A stretch of DNA of 64,000 bases from SHZL01 sp963815185 (GCA_963815185.1 CAWFGC010000004.1:744001-808000), one strand, 5' to 3'; shown: positions 45,517-55,900, counted from the first letter of the stretch. Numbers and translations are program-made. The notes: generated by a model from the letters alone, not told the origin.

Positions 45517-45797
45517 TTTCTTTAATTAAAACAATAACATATAATTCCAAAGAAACCCTCGGTGCGGGTCACGCGCTTTGTGTGATTTGATTTGTAATCA
45601 GTGGCTTGCAAATCGACAGCATCGGTATCACAGCAAAAATCGAGAAATCGTGGCCTAACATAACCCATCCAACCCCAAGCTTGGATGTGTCTGGCTTCAT
45701 ATGAAAATATCCGCTGTTCTCGCGGAAATTCTGGTATGATCCTCGGATCTTCAGAGAGGTGTATTGAAAAATCCGCTACTTGAACGGATATTTGCAT
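45517..45797 (+). repeat. Cassette left end, type II (cassette G), and AbiE promoter region
   Basis: Shares CCTCGGT-CGGG, CCTAACATAACC and ATCCAACCCCAAGCTT with 29150-29290. Near the gene are AAATATCCG (45711-45719) and its complement CGGATATTT (45784-45792), a possible split operator, and a TATGAT (-10-like) box. Confidence 0.65.
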
Positions 45798-46625
45798 ATG
45801 ATTCCCGATCGGCGCTCCGCTTTCTCCTCCTTTGTAACGCGGCTCCTCTCGCATGGACAGGTCGTGTTCACCCGCGCGCAGGCGCAGGAGGCCCTCGGAA
45901 TCAGCCAGGGCGCTGTGCTGGATGCGGCTGAGAAGCTACAAAAGCGCGGGCATTTGATCAGCCCGCGCCGCGGCTTTTACGTCATCGTCCCGCCACAGTA
46001 TCTCGCCTGGGGCGCGCCGCCGCCATCCTGGTATATCGATGCCCTCATGCGCCATGAGGGGCGACCTTACTATGTCGGGTTGCTGAAGGCCGCCGAATTG
46101 CACGGCGCGACCCATCAGGCCGTCATGGAGTTTCAGGTTGTGACGGACAAGCAGCTGCGCCGGATCAGAGCCGGGCGAGCTGCGCTTGCATTTTATTACC
46201 GCAAGGATATGGACGCCGTTGCGGCGGGCATCGAGGATCACAAGACGGACACGGGACGCATGAAGATTTCTTGCGTCGAACTGACGATGCTCGACCTGTT
46301 ACGGTACCCGCATGCCGGCGGTGGTCTCGATCACATCGTCACCGTTCTCTCCGACCTCGCGGAACGGGTTGATGCCAAGAAACTCGCTACGTTATCCGGC
46401 GCTTTCGAACGTTCGGTCGCGCAGCGGCTCGGCCATTTGCTCTGCCGGCTCGGCTACGAGGAGAGTACAAACACACTCCATGACGTCGTGCTGCAGGGTC
46501 CCGACCTGCCGTGGGTCGAGCTCGAACCTGCGCAGGCCGGTGCCGCCGTTCGTTCACTGCCGCCCGTAGAGCGCGACGAACGCTGGCGCGTCACGGTGCG
46601 GCGTGTTGTGAAGCTGGACGCATGA
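45798..46625 (+). CDS. AbiEi-like antitoxin (cassette G, divergent type)
   Basis: A 275-residue protein with an N-terminal winged helix (FTRAQAQEALGISQGAVLDA, LISPRRGFYVIVPPQY) and a C-terminal AbiEi-like domain (GLLKAAELHGATHQAVMEFQ, CVELTMLDLLRYPHAGG). It is longer and only distantly like the AbiEi of cassettes C and E. The ATG at 45798 is preferred over a TTG at 45780. It overlaps the toxin by 4 bases. Confidence 0.83.
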   Translation: MIPDRRSAFSSFVTRLLSHGQVVFTRAQAQEALGISQGAVLDAAEKLQKRGHLISPRRGFYVIVPPQYLAWGAPPPSWYIDALMRHEGRPYYVGLLKAAELHGATHQAVMEFQVVTDKQLRRIRAGRAALAFYYRKDMDAVAAGIEDHKTDTGRMKISCVELTMLDLLRYPHAGGGLDHIVTVLSDLAERVDAKKLATLSGAFERSVAQRLGHLLCRLGYEESTNTLHDVVLQGPDLPWVELEPAQAGAAVRSLPPVERDERWRVTVRRVVKLDA

Positions 46626-47482
46626 TTCCGGCGATGAATATCATCGCCTGGGGCCACGTCGCGCCGTGGGTCGAGCAGCGGCAGATCGAGCAGGACCTCA
46701 TTATCAGTCGCGCGCTCGTCGAGCTTTTCAGCGATGATTTCCTGAGGGGACAGCTGCGCTTTCGGGGCGGTACGGCGCTCAACAAACTGCACTTTCCCGC
46801 GCCGTTGCGTTATTCCGAAGACATCGATCTGGTCAGGACGACGCACGGTGGCATCGGCCCGATCCTCGACCGTATCCGCGAAGTGCTCGAACCGTGGCTC
46901 GGGCGCGCGGCCTTCGATCAGACTCCGGTTGCACCCAAGCTGCATTTCCGCGCGGACGCCGAGGACGGTGGTCCGCCGCTGCGGCTCAAGGTCGAGATCA
47001 ATACGCGCGAGATCGAGGCCTACGACACGCCGCAGAACATCCGCTACACCGTCGATAACCCTTGGTTCAGGAGGCGTGCTGATATTCCGACCTATTCGCG
47101 CGAGGAAATGCTTGCTACGAAGCTACGTGCTCTGTTGCAACGCGATCAAGGGCGTGACCTTCTCGACCTATCACATGCGCTCGGGGTGTTCGAGAAGCTG
47201 GATACGGCGCGTGTCGCTACGATCTTCGCGCTCTATCTGGCGGCACAGGACCTCGTGATCTCACGGGCGCAGGCCGAGGAGCGGATGTTCGCCAAGCTCG
47301 CCAATCCTGGCTTTCTCGCGGACATCCGGCCACTGATTACGCCCGATGAGACCGACCGCCTGAGCGATGAAGCCTTGAAGTCCGAGTTTGCTGCTGTGCT
47401 CTCGTCCTTTATCGCGCACATTCCCGGGCACCCGTGGGCACGCACAGCGGAGATGAGCGAACGTTACGGCGTTGTTCTGTGA
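46622..47482 (+). CDS. AbiEii-like nucleotidyltransferase toxin (cassette G)
   Basis: A 286-residue toxin with LRFRGGTALNKLHFPAPLRY, then SEDIDLV (GGT plus DxD), LRLKVEINTRE and YSREEMLATKLRALLQRDQG. These features place it with the larger AbiEii/DUF1814 group. Coupled to the antitoxin by an ATGA overlap. This is the third AbiE-like pair of the array, from another subfamily. Confidence 0.9.
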   Translation: MIPAMNIIAWGHVAPWVEQRQIEQDLIISRALVELFSDDFLRGQLRFRGGTALNKLHFPAPLRYSEDIDLVRTTHGGIGPILDRIREVLEPWLGRAAFDQTPVAPKLHFRADAEDGGPPLRLKVEINTREIEAYDTPQNIRYTVDNPWFRRRADIPTYSREEMLATKLRALLQRDQGRDLLDLSHALGVFEKLDTARVATIFALYLAAQDLVISRAQAEERMFAKLANPGFLADIRPLITPDETDRLSDEALKSEFAAVLSSFIAHIPGHPWARTAEMSERYGVVL

Positions 47483-47628
47483 TGCGCTGGGCGACTAGAA
47501 GGAAGGATAAAGGGCCACGTTGAGGGATTTTGAAATTATCCGACGCTGGGATTACTGACGAGCCAACTCTAAATTCGCTGCAACGCTAAATAATTTGCCG
47601 TCGAATCGGGAGATGAATGCGTTCCAAT

Positions 47629-47711
47629 TAGACACGATCTGGACACGGTGCCTTTGCAAGCCTTTGAAATAGAAAGTAACACTGAAGGTTCGAATCCCTC
47701 CCTCTCCGCCA
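47629..47711 (+). repeat. Cassette right end and att copy R8 (right border of the array)
   Basis: TAGACACGATCTGGACACGG, TGCCTTTGCAAGCC and the exact tRNA-Ser 3' end (47687-47711). The chromosome resumes with a terminator, so this may be the ancestral tRNA-distal end. Confidence 0.9.
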
Positions 47712-47717
47712 AATAAT

Positions 47718-47742
47718 AAAAACCGCCGTGAGGCGGTTTTTT
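47718..47742 (+). terminator. Terminator at the right border of the array
   Basis: AAAAACCGCC-gtga-GGCGGTTTTTT, 6 bases after the last tRNA end. It may have been the original tRNA-Ser terminator before the elements arrived. Confidence 0.85.
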
Positions 47743-47825
47743 CGTATTTAACCAAGCACAAATTTGGTCGCACCTGCGCCTGAAATTCATTTATCATGAT
47801 ACCCGTCGGGCGCAGCGCGCTTCAG

Positions 47826-50075
47826 ATGACAACTTTTAATAAGAGCCCAAGAAACCGACATATGCCCCTTTTCCGCACCACAGGTTACAAGTCCAAATCC
47901 CTGGTGTCAGATATTGCGCTGGGGATTTTTGACGGCATCGACAATGGCCTTTGGTGCTATGCCTTCGCCGCGATCATCTTCGCCGGCGCGCTGTCGAGCT
48001 ACATGCCCTTGCTGGTGGTGATCATGCTTTCGGGATGGGCCATCCTGGGCGCCTACATCGCCACCACTTCCGAAGCGCCGGTTCACGTCATCCACATCGA
48101 TGAGCAGGGCACGGTCATCCTCTCGACCATTGGCGTCATCCTGGTGGCGCACCTGGCGGACACGGATACGGCCATCAGCGTCGGCGCGTCCACGATGCTG
48201 GCGGTCATCTCCGTGACCACGCTGACCGTGGCTTTGGGCCTGTTCCTGGTAGGGCATTATCACCTCACCCGTCTGCTGGAGTTACTGCCTTATCCCGTCA
48301 TCTGCGGCTTCATGGCCGGTGTCGGCTGGCTGCTGTTGCAAGCGGCTGTGAGCGTGTCAGTCGGCAGTCCGATCTCGCTGGCATTGGTTCACGCCTTGCA
48401 GCAACCGGAGAATATATTTCGCCTGGGCGTTGCCCTGGTTGGCGGCGCTTTTCTGATGTTGGCGGCGAACCGCAGCAAGAAGGCCTGGGCCTTGCCGGCG
48501 GCAGCGGTCACGATTCTGGTGATTTTCTACATCACCGCCAGTGCGCTGGGATACTCAAAGGCCGAGCTGGTGGCGCAAAACTGGCTGTTTGACATTCGCA
48601 CGGAAACGGGCGGCGCGCTGAACCTGCTGGGCAATCTGTCGTTCAGTCAGATTGATAGGGATTTTGTTTTCTCTGTAGTGCCGCAGATCATGACGATCGT
48701 ATTTCTGTCGCTGCTTTCGGCCTCCATGTCCCTGACCGCCGTGCTGGCGGCGAGCCAGCAGGACATGGATACCGCCAGCGAAATGCAGAACCTCGGCCGG
48801 GGCAACGTTTTGCTGGGCCTGATGGCCTGTCCCGCGGGCAATACTGATGTTTCGGCCACCGTGCTCTATACCGAATTCGGCGCTTCCAGCCGCTGGATGC
48901 CGCTGACGACCAGCACCGTGTGTATCGGTATCGCGATGATGGGCACCTTGCTGATTAGCTGGATGCCGACGGTGCTGGTCGGTTCGGTGATTTTCCTGTT
49001 CGCTTTCCAGATGCTGTACCACTGGATGTACGAAAACGTGCGCGGCTTCCAGCCGATCGACTACGCCATCGTCATCATCATCGTGGGCACGGTCATCTTT
49101 GTCGGCTTCATGTCCGGAATCGTGTCCGGCGTGATGCTGGCCCTGCTGCTGTTCGTGATGCGCTACAGCATGATCAGTGCGGTGCACGGCCAATATTCCC
49201 TGGCTACCTACCGCAGCTCGGTAGAACGGGCGCCATCGAGCAACCTGGTGCTGGACGAGCACGGTGGACAGGCCCTGGTGTATACGCTGCGTGGCTTTTT
49301 GTTTTTTGGCACGGCCAATGCCATCCTGGATACCATTCGCGACGATTCCGGCATCAAACAGGGTAATTTCAAATTGATTCTGCTGGATTTGAAGCGGGTG
49401 ACCGGCATCGATATTTCGGCGTTGAATACCTTCGTGCAAATCAAACGGATTTGTGAATCCTCCGGCGTGAAACTGCTGTACTCAGGCATCCCGGCCGGCA
49501 CCGAACAGAACATCCTGATGCTGGAAGCGGTGAGCCTGGAGCAGGGCAGTCCGCTGTTTTTCAAGGGCGCCGATTATGCAGTCGAGTACATGGAAAACGT
49601 CATCCTGCAGGAACATGAACCCGCCGGCGACAACAAGTCTATTACCGAATACCTCAACGAACTGTTTCAGGATGAAGAAAAAGTGCAGACCCTGCAGCAG
49701 GCGATGGAGCGGGTCGAGTTTCAAATGGGCCAGACCCTGTTTCACCAGGGTGATGAGGACAATGGCCTGTACATGCTCGAAAGCGGTTCGATGACGGCAC
49801 TGATCGGCACCCAGACCAACGGCATGCGGCGGGTGAAGAAGTTCAACGCCGGTTCGGTGATCGGCGAAATGTCCAGCTACACCCAGGACCGCAAGCGCAC
49901 CGCCACCATCATCGCCAACGAGTTGTCGGTGTTGTATTACCTGTCCGCGGAAAAAATCGACCGTTTCGACAAGGAAAACGCCAAACTGGCCTCGTCCATC
50001 CATGAACTGGTGGCGCGTACGCTCGGCACGCGGATTTCCTACATGAACCGGCGCTTGATCCAAGAGCTCCGTTAG
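47826..50075 (+). CDS. SulP-family anion transporter with STAS and cyclic-nucleotide-binding domains
   Basis: About 750 residues in three parts. The SulP membrane domain has 10-14 segments, with DIALGIFDGIDNGLW at the start and the PYPVICGFMAGVGWLLLQ and LLGLMACPAGNTDVSATVLY regions. A STAS domain follows (LVYTLRGFLFFGTANAILDT, DLKRVTGIDISALNTF). The C-terminal cNMP-binding domain has FQMGQTLFHQGDEDNGLYML and AGSVIGEMSSYTQDRKRTAT, where the GEMSxxxxxxR(K)RTA motif is the phosphate-binding cassette. Transport could thus be gated by cAMP, and a cAMP phosphodiesterase and an adenylate cyclase lie downstream. Starts at 47796, 47826 and 47862 are all possible; none has a good ribosome binding site. 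Confidence 0.9.
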   Translation: MTTFNKSPRNRHMPLFRTTGYKSKSLVSDIALGIFDGIDNGLWCYAFAAIIFAGALSSYMPLLVVIMLSGWAILGAYIATTSEAPVHVIHIDEQGTVILSTIGVILVAHLADTDTAISVGASTMLAVISVTTLTVALGLFLVGHYHLTRLLELLPYPVICGFMAGVGWLLLQAAVSVSVGSPISLALVHALQQPENIFRLGVALVGGAFLMLAANRSKKAWALPAAAVTILVIFYITASALGYSKAELVAQNWLFDIRTETGGALNLLGNLSFSQIDRDFVFSVVPQIMTIVFLSLLSASMSLTAVLAASQQDMDTASEMQNLGRGNVLLGLMACPAGNTDVSATVLYTEFGASSRWMPLTTSTVCIGIAMMGTLLISWMPTVLVGSVIFLFAFQMLYHWMYENVRGFQPIDYAIVIIIVGTVIFVGFMSGIVSGVMLALLLFVMRYSMISAVHGQYSLATYRSSVERAPSSNLVLDEHGGQALVYTLRGFLFFGTANAILDTIRDDSGIKQGNFKLILLDLKRVTGIDISALNTFVQIKRICESSGVKLLYSGIPAGTEQNILMLEAVSLEQGSPLFFKGADYAVEYMENVILQEHEPAGDNKSITEYLNELFQDEEKVQTLQQAMERVEFQMGQTLFHQGDEDNGLYMLESGSMTALIGTQTNGMRRVKKFNAGSVIGEMSSYTQDRKRTATIIANELSVLYYLSAEKIDRFDKENAKLASSIHELVARTLGTRISYMNRRLIQELR

Positions 50076-50091
50076 CCGGCCACCGTTCAAC

Positions 50092-51934
50092 ATGGCCAGC
50101 CTGTTTTTCTTCCTGCTGTTGTTTGCGCTCCCGGCGCAGGCCTCCAGTGGCGAAATGCCCTCGCTGGTGCACGATATCGGCATCAGTTTGCTGTCGGCCG
50201 GCGCGCTGGGCGTCATCTTCACCAAATTGAGAATCCCCAGCATCGCGGCTTTTCTGCTGGCCGGCATCATCATCGGACCGATCGGCCTGAAGCTCGTGAC
50301 CGACGCGGAAAACATCGACACCATCGCCCAACTGGGCTTTATTTTCCTGCTGTTTCTGATTGGCCTCGAAATCGACTTCAAACGCATACTCAGCAGCGGC
50401 AAGGCCATCATCATTTCCGGCCTGTTGCAGTACCCGCTGACCATCCTGTTCGGCATCCTCGCGGTCAAATTGATGCTGCTGGCTGGGTATTGGCGGGGCT
50501 TTGCTGGCCGACAGCCCGTATGCGGCAATTTACATCGGCGTCATCATTGCCGGTTCATCCACGCTGCTGGTGGTGAAGCTGTTCCAGGAGCATTTCGAGC
50601 TGGACACGGAGCCCGGCCGGCTGGCGCTGGGCATCCTGATTTTCCAGGACATCTGGGTCATCGTCGCCATCATCATCCAGCCCAATATGCAAAACCCCGA
50701 GCTGGGCCTGATCGCAATGTCGTTTCTCGGCATCTTGCTGCTCAGCCTGTTTACCGTGGTGATGTCCATTGCGCTGGTGGGGCGCGCCTTTGCCTGGATT
50801 GCCAAGTCGCCGGAGCTGACTTTGCTGGGCGCCTTGTCCTGGTGTTTCGTCGTGATTTTTGTCGGCGTCAACCTGGATCACTTGATGGACCTGGTCTATG
50901 GCCGCAACTACCACATGGCGGTCGGCTCGGGTATGGCGGCGCTGATCGCCGGCGCCAGCATCGCCAACCTGCCATCGAGCACCGAAATCATCACCAAGGT
51001 AGCGACGGTGAAGGATTTCTTCATCACCCTGTTCTTCGTGGCGCTGGGTATCAACATCCCGGCGCCGGAAGGCCTGGATGTGCTGATCCTGGCGCTGGCG
51101 CTGGCGGCGGTGGCAGTGCTCGCGCGCCAGTTCGTGTTTTTTCCGCTGCTGTATTTTTGCAATGTCGACCAGCGCAATGCCGAGGTCACGTCCATTCGTC
51201 TGGCGCAAATTTCCGAGTTTGGCCTGGTCATCGCCTTTCTCGGTGTCAAGCTGGCGCACTTGAGTCCCGCTTTTACCAGTGCGGTGATTTTTGCGTTTGT
51301 GATCACCGCCCTGGCCACGCCCCTGCTGTATGGCAAGGCCTACGAAGTGCACGCCTGGATCCGGCCGCTGCTGGAAAGGTTGGGGTTCAAGGCGCCACCG
51401 GAATTGCTAATGGAAAAGGCCAGCGAATACAAACTGGCGCTGCTGGGCTTTCATCGCGATGCCTCCTCATTGCTTTACAACCTGCAGCAGAGTAACCCGG
51501 AGTTGGTGCACGAAACGCTGGTGGTCGACTTTAACGTCGCGCTGCACGATGCCATTGCCGCGACTGGCGCCGCCGTTCATTACGGTGACCTGTCCAATTT
51601 CCAGACGCTGCATCACATCGGGCTCAACAACGCCAGGATCGTGGTCTGCACCATTCCGGATGATTTGCTGCGCGGCATCAGCAACCGCTCCCTGGTGCGG
51701 GTGGCGCGGAACCTGAATCCGACCGCCGTGATCATTGCCAATGCCATCAGCCTGGACCAGATCGGGCCGATATACCAGGCCGGCGCCAACTACGTTTATC
51801 TTTCGCGATTTGAGACTGCGCATGCTTTGGAAGAGGCGGTGCATGAAGCCTTGCAGGACCGCATCGATGTCCACCGCGACAAAAGCGCGCAAAAACACCG
51901 GTACTCGCAAGAACGGCGCGAAGTACTGAAATAG
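50092..51934 (+). pseudogene. CPA2 (Kef-type) cation:proton antiporter with a TrkA-N domain, frameshifted
   Basis: The first frame begins with a possible signal/first helix and LVHDIGISLLSAGALGVIFT, GIIIGPIGLKLV and FLLFLIGLEIDF, standard for CPA2. At about 50490 a run of G is one base too long (GCTGGG for GCTGG). From there the second frame continues (GIGGALLADSPYAAIYIG, GILIFQDIWVI, STEIITKVATVKDFF) to a C-terminal Rossmann TrkA-N-like domain (VVDFNVALHDAIAATGAAVH, ARIVVCTIPDDLL). Both parts together make a normal antiporter of about 613 residues for K+ or Na+ efflux. The homopolymer location makes a sequencing error likely. It starts 16 bases after the SulP gene. Confidence 0.9.
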
Positions 51935-52012
51935 GGCAACACGGCCGGCGTTACCAACTTTTTAGCCTTTGCCCGGTAATTAATTGACTATGCTCAGCTC
52001 AAGGGAAGCCCT

Positions 52013-52864
52013 ATGACCTTGCTGGTCCAGATCACTGACACGCATATCGAGGCACCCGGCAAGTTGCTGTATGACACGCTGGATACCGCCCGCCATTTGC
52101 AGGAATCGGTGCACGAAATCAATGCGATGAAGCCGCAACCGGACCTGGTCATGGTCACCGGTGACCTGGTGGAGCATCCCAGCGAAGCCAGTTATGAGCA
52201 CTTCGCTGCCCTGGTCGGGCCGGTGCGGGCGCCGGTGTACCTGTTGCCGGGCAACCACGACGACCCCCAGGTGATGCTGGAGATGTTCGGCGACACCCCG
52301 CTGTTCCCGGCCACCCACGCCACCTTGCAATACGTGATCGATGATTTCTCCGTGCGCATCCTGGTGCTGAACAGCCATTACCAGGGCAGCGAGTTGCCGG
52401 ACTTTGGCGCCCACCGGCTGCAGTGGCTGGAGGAAACCCTGGCGGAATCGGACCGGCCGACGCTGATCGCCATCCACCATCCGCCGATGATAACCGGCAT
52501 CGGCTTTATCGACATGGTGGGTCCGCATTGGTTTGCCGGTATGCGCGATGCCATCAAGCAGAACCCACAGGTGGCGTTGGTCATTTGCGGCCATGGACAT
52601 ACCGACCTGGTCGGCCGCATCGGCACGGTGCCGGTGTATATGGCGGGCAGCACCGCGCATCAACTGATCGCCGACCGGGCGCAGGACCAGGCCCCGGCCT
52701 TCGACACCCGGCGGGCGCCGCCGGTGTTGCATCACTGGCTGGGTGAGAGCTTTGTCAGCGGCAGCGACGCCTGGCCTGAGTGGGTATCGGAAAAACGTAT
52801 CGACATGGAATCCGGACTGGAATGGGATGTCCTCAAAGACCGGATGCGTGGCTCAATGTTATAG
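52013..52864 (+). CDS. CpdA-like metallophosphodiesterase (probable cAMP phosphodiesterase)
   Basis: A 283-residue calcineurin-like phosphoesterase. The metal ligands occur in the usual order: QITDTHI, VTGDLVEH, PGNHDD, AIHHPP and ICGHGHTD. The pattern DTHI/GDL/GNHDD fits class III cyclic nucleotide phosphodiesterases (CpdA/GpdQ). GpdQ-like glycerophosphodiester hydrolysis is the alternative. Its location between a cyclic-nucleotide-responsive transporter and an adenylate cyclase favours cAMP hydrolysis. No signal peptide. Confidence 0.87.
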   Translation: MTLLVQITDTHIEAPGKLLYDTLDTARHLQESVHEINAMKPQPDLVMVTGDLVEHPSEASYEHFAALVGPVRAPVYLLPGNHDDPQVMLEMFGDTPLFPATHATLQYVIDDFSVRILVLNSHYQGSELPDFGAHRLQWLEETLAESDRPTLIAIHHPPMITGIGFIDMVGPHWFAGMRDAIKQNPQVALVICGHGHTDLVGRIGTVPVYMAGSTAHQLIADRAQDQAPAFDTRRAPPVLHHWLGESFVSGSDAWPEWVSEKRIDMESGLEWDVLKDRMRGSML

Positions 52865-52932
52865 TGCCAGTCCCTGAAGCGGACTGACATAGCATGCCGA
52901 AAAGCAGTACCCCAAGCGGTCAGGTGACCTGA

Positions 52933-55146
52933 GTGAAGCGTTACCTGATACGCGCTGTTTTTGGACTTCTTCTCACTGCAATCCTGATTTCTCATGTTGC
53001 CGGTGCGCTGTCCATTCCCTACATGGACGCCATCGAAAACCTGTTGTACGACACACGCGTGCGCCTGACCGCGCCGCGCGGCAAGGATGAGCGCATCGTC
53101 ATCGTCGCCATCGATGAGGCCAGTCTGCGAGCGGAAGGGCACTGGCCGTGGACGCGGGACAAGCTGGCCCTGCTGGTGAAACAGTTGTTCAGCTATGGCG
53201 TTGCCGTGGTTGGATTTGACATTACCTTCATTGAACGGGATGAAAGCGCGGACGTGGATACGCTGCGCAAGCTGGCCTCGGGCAAACAGGACCAGGCCTT
53301 CCGCGAGCGGCTCGATGAGTTGCAACCCGAACTCGATCGTGACCGAAAGTTTGCCGAGGCGCTGGCCACCGGGCCAACGGTTATGGGTTATTACTTCGAT
53401 ACCAACCCCAAAACCGCTTTTGAAACCGGCGAACTGCCGATGCCGGCATTTGATTTTGACAAATCCATGGCCAGTTACATCTTTTTGCCGCACGCCTATG
53501 GTTTCAGCTCCGGCCTGCCGGAACTGATGGAAAGTGCCACCAGCGGTGGATTCCTCGACAATCCCCTGATCGACTCGGACGGCATTGTGCGCCGCGCACC
53601 GCTGTTACAAGAATTCAAGTTGAGTGCCTACGAATCCCTGTCGATGGCCGTGGCCGCAACCTATTTCAATGACATCACACTGCCGGTTTTCGTCGATGCA
53701 ACCACCTGGATGGGTGACTACCCGCCGCTGGAAGGGCTGGAGTTGGCCGGGCGGCCCATTCCGATCGATCCGCAGGGCGCCGTGCTGGTGCCGTACCGTG
53801 GTCCGCGCGGCAGTTTTCCCTATGTCTCGGCCACCGAGGTCATGAAGGGCACATTAGAAGACCCGGAAAAACTCAAAGGCGTCATCGTGCTGGTTGGCGC
53901 CACCGCGCCCGGTCTGGAAGACCTCAGATCAACGCCCTTCGGCTCGGTTTATCCCGGGGTCGAGGTGCATGCCAACGTGATCAGCGGCATCCTCGACAGC
54001 AGCTTCCGTTGGCAACCGGCCTATACCGCGGCAGCGGAAATGATCACGGTTTCCGCCTTCGGGCTGCTCGGTTCACTGGTGTTGCCGCTGCTGTCGCCCG
54101 TTGTCGCCTCATTGGCATTCATCACCCTGTTGCTGGCGGCCCTGGCAGTCAACCTGTACATGTGGAGCGTCGAATTCAACGTGCTGCCGCTGGCGGTAAC
54201 GCTGTTTACCCTGATCGGCATTTACACCTTGAACATGGTATTCGGTTACCTGTTCGAAACCCGCAGCCGTTCGCACATGGACAACCTGTTTGGACAGTAT
54301 GTGCCACCCGACCTGGTGAAGGAGATGAGCCGCGACCCTGAGCATTACTCGCTGAAAAGCGAGAAGCTGGAGCTGAGCGTGTTGTTTACCGACATTCGCG
54401 GATTTACCACCATTTCCGAGCGTCTGGACGCGAGCGAACTGTCGGAGTTGATGGACCAGTACCTGACGCCGATGACACGCATCGTGCATGAATCCAAAGG
54501 CACCATCGACAAATACATCGGCGATGCCGTCATGGCCTTCTGGGGCGCGCCGCTGCACGACACCCACCACGCTGCCCGCGCGGTGGCCGCCGGGCTGGAG
54601 ATGCTGACGGCCCTGGACAAGCTGAACGTCCAGTTCCAGAAGAAAGGCTGGCCGGAAATACGCATTGGCGTTGGTATCAATACCGGCCCCATGAGTGTCG
54701 GCAACATGGGCTCGCAGTTCCGCCGCGCTTATACCGTGCTGGGTGATGCGGTCAACCTGGGCTCGCGCCTGGAGGGCATTACCAAGCAGTATGGCGTTGC
54801 TTTTATCGTCAGTGAAACCACCGCGGCGCAAGCGCCGGAGTTTTTTTACCGTGAACTGGACCGGGTGCGGGTGAAAGGCAAAGCCGAGCCGGTGACGATT
54901 CTTGAACCCCTCGGCCTGCGCGATCAACTGTCGACGCAAACCATCGAAGATACCAAGCTGTTCCACAATGCCTTGCGGCTGTATCGCGAGCAGCAATGGG
55001 ACGCAGCGGAGAAGGTGCTTAAGGAATTGCAGTCGGTGGAGCCCGAAGCCTATCTCTTCAGGCTGTACCTCGAGCGCATAGCTTTGTTTCGCAAGGAACC
55101 GCCTGACGCGGATTGGGATGGCGTTTTCACCTACATGACCAAATAG
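52933..55146 (+). CDS. CHASE2-domain class III adenylate cyclase
   Basis: A 737-residue membrane receptor. An N-terminal helix is followed by an extracytoplasmic CHASE2 domain (residues about 30-350: IVIVAIDEASLRAEGHWPWT, GVAVVGFDITF, GVIVLVGATAPGLEDLRSTP). Three or so membrane helices (about 360-445) come next, then the cyclase domain (from LSVLFTDIRGFTTISERLD through YIGDAVMAFWGAP to RAYTVLGDAVNLGSRLEG). Both metal-binding Asp residues (FTDIRG and GDAVMAF) are present, as is the transition-state region VNLGSRLE. The start is GTG at 52933. It would make cAMP in response to an unknown periplasmic signal, next to the phosphodiesterase. Confidence 0.95.
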   Translation: MKRYLIRAVFGLLLTAILISHVAGALSIPYMDAIENLLYDTRVRLTAPRGKDERIVIVAIDEASLRAEGHWPWTRDKLALLVKQLFSYGVAVVGFDITFIERDESADVDTLRKLASGKQDQAFRERLDELQPELDRDRKFAEALATGPTVMGYYFDTNPKTAFETGELPMPAFDFDKSMASYIFLPHAYGFSSGLPELMESATSGGFLDNPLIDSDGIVRRAPLLQEFKLSAYESLSMAVAATYFNDITLPVFVDATTWMGDYPPLEGLELAGRPIPIDPQGAVLVPYRGPRGSFPYVSATEVMKGTLEDPEKLKGVIVLVGATAPGLEDLRSTPFGSVYPGVEVHANVISGILDSSFRWQPAYTAAAEMITVSAFGLLGSLVLPLLSPVVASLAFITLLLAALAVNLYMWSVEFNVLPLAVTLFTLIGIYTLNMVFGYLFETRSRSHMDNLFGQYVPPDLVKEMSRDPEHYSLKSEKLELSVLFTDIRGFTTISERLDASELSELMDQYLTPMTRIVHESKGTIDKYIGDAVMAFWGAPLHDTHHAARAVAAGLEMLTALDKLNVQFQKKGWPEIRIGVGINTGPMSVGNMGSQFRRAYTVLGDAVNLGSRLEGITKQYGVAFIVSETTAAQAPEFFYRELDRVRVKGKAEPVTILEPLGLRDQLSTQTIEDTKLFHNALRLYREQQWDAAEKVLKELQSVEPEAYLFRLYLERIALFRKEPPDADWDGVFTYMTK

Positions 55147-55414
55147 CAGGTGAGCGATATTGCCGGATTGATTCTTTTGACAGAATTTATGCTATTATTA
55201 ATCACTTACTGGTGGAACGCTTCTCTCCACCAAATATGGGGTGTAGCCAAACCATCGGCAACTTATTCGTCACACACGCCCACGGAAGTAAACCACAGAC
55301 ACCAGGGATTGGATGAGCGACAGGCATTGGAGCATGCCCGACCAACCTTTGGCTATATGGCGGGTAGTTCACGGTGAGATACTTACATAGGCAATTGAAA
55401 AGGGTTTAAACATT

Positions 55415-55900
55415 ATGAATATCGTCAACAGGGTTTTAATCGTTCTGGTTGTGATTCTTGCGGCATTTTCCACGCAGACGTTTGCGAGCGATGCCAAAGG
55501 TTTGGTTGTTGCTTTGCGCGGCACTGTAATTGCCACGGCTAATGGTGACTCGCGCGAACTGAATCAGGGGGACGAGATTTTTATCGAGGATGAAATTCTG
55601 ACCGGGCCGAAGAGTTTTGCGGTACTGCAATTTCTCGATGGCGCCAAGGTAACCGTCAAGCCGAATTCGGAAGTTGTTATCGAAGATTATGTCTACAATG
55701 GCAATTCCGATGACAAAGCGACCTTGAGTCTCGTTTCCGGTGGTCTGCGCGTGATCACGGGCGCCATGGCCAAGAACAATCCCGAGAACTACAAGGTGAA
55801 AACCCCGGTAGCACTGATGGGTGTGCGCGGAACAGAGTTTGCCATTCAGCTTTGCGGTGAAGATGTCTGCGAAGAAGGCGGTATCGAAGTCGTCAATTAG
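55415..55900 (+). CDS. Secreted FecR-domain protein
   Basis: A 161-residue protein with a signal peptide (VLIVLVVILAAFSTQTFAS) followed by a FecR/YjfA-type domain: GTVIATANGDSRELNQGDEI, FLDGAKVTVKPNSEVVIEDY, and KTPVALMGVRGTEFAIQLCG. FecR domains occur in sigma-factor signalling, but stand-alone secreted ones such as this are common in gammaproteobacteria next to cyclases with CHASE2 domains. It is separated from the cyclase by 268 bases in which I see no gene, and is followed by a bidirectional terminator. Confidence 0.85.
   Translation: MNIVNRVLIVLVVILAAFSTQTFASDAKGLVVALRGTVIATANGDSRELNQGDEIFIEDEILTGPKSFAVLQFLDGAKVTVKPNSEVVIEDYVYNGNSDDKATLSLVSGGLRVITGAMAKNNPENYKVKTPVALMGVRGTEFAIQLCGEDVCEEGGIEVVN

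Noticed and set aside
55147..55414. Possible small gene between the cyclase and FecR genes
   Set aside because: Short frames overlap here but none has a family match or a convincing start; it is treated as a promoter/leader region.
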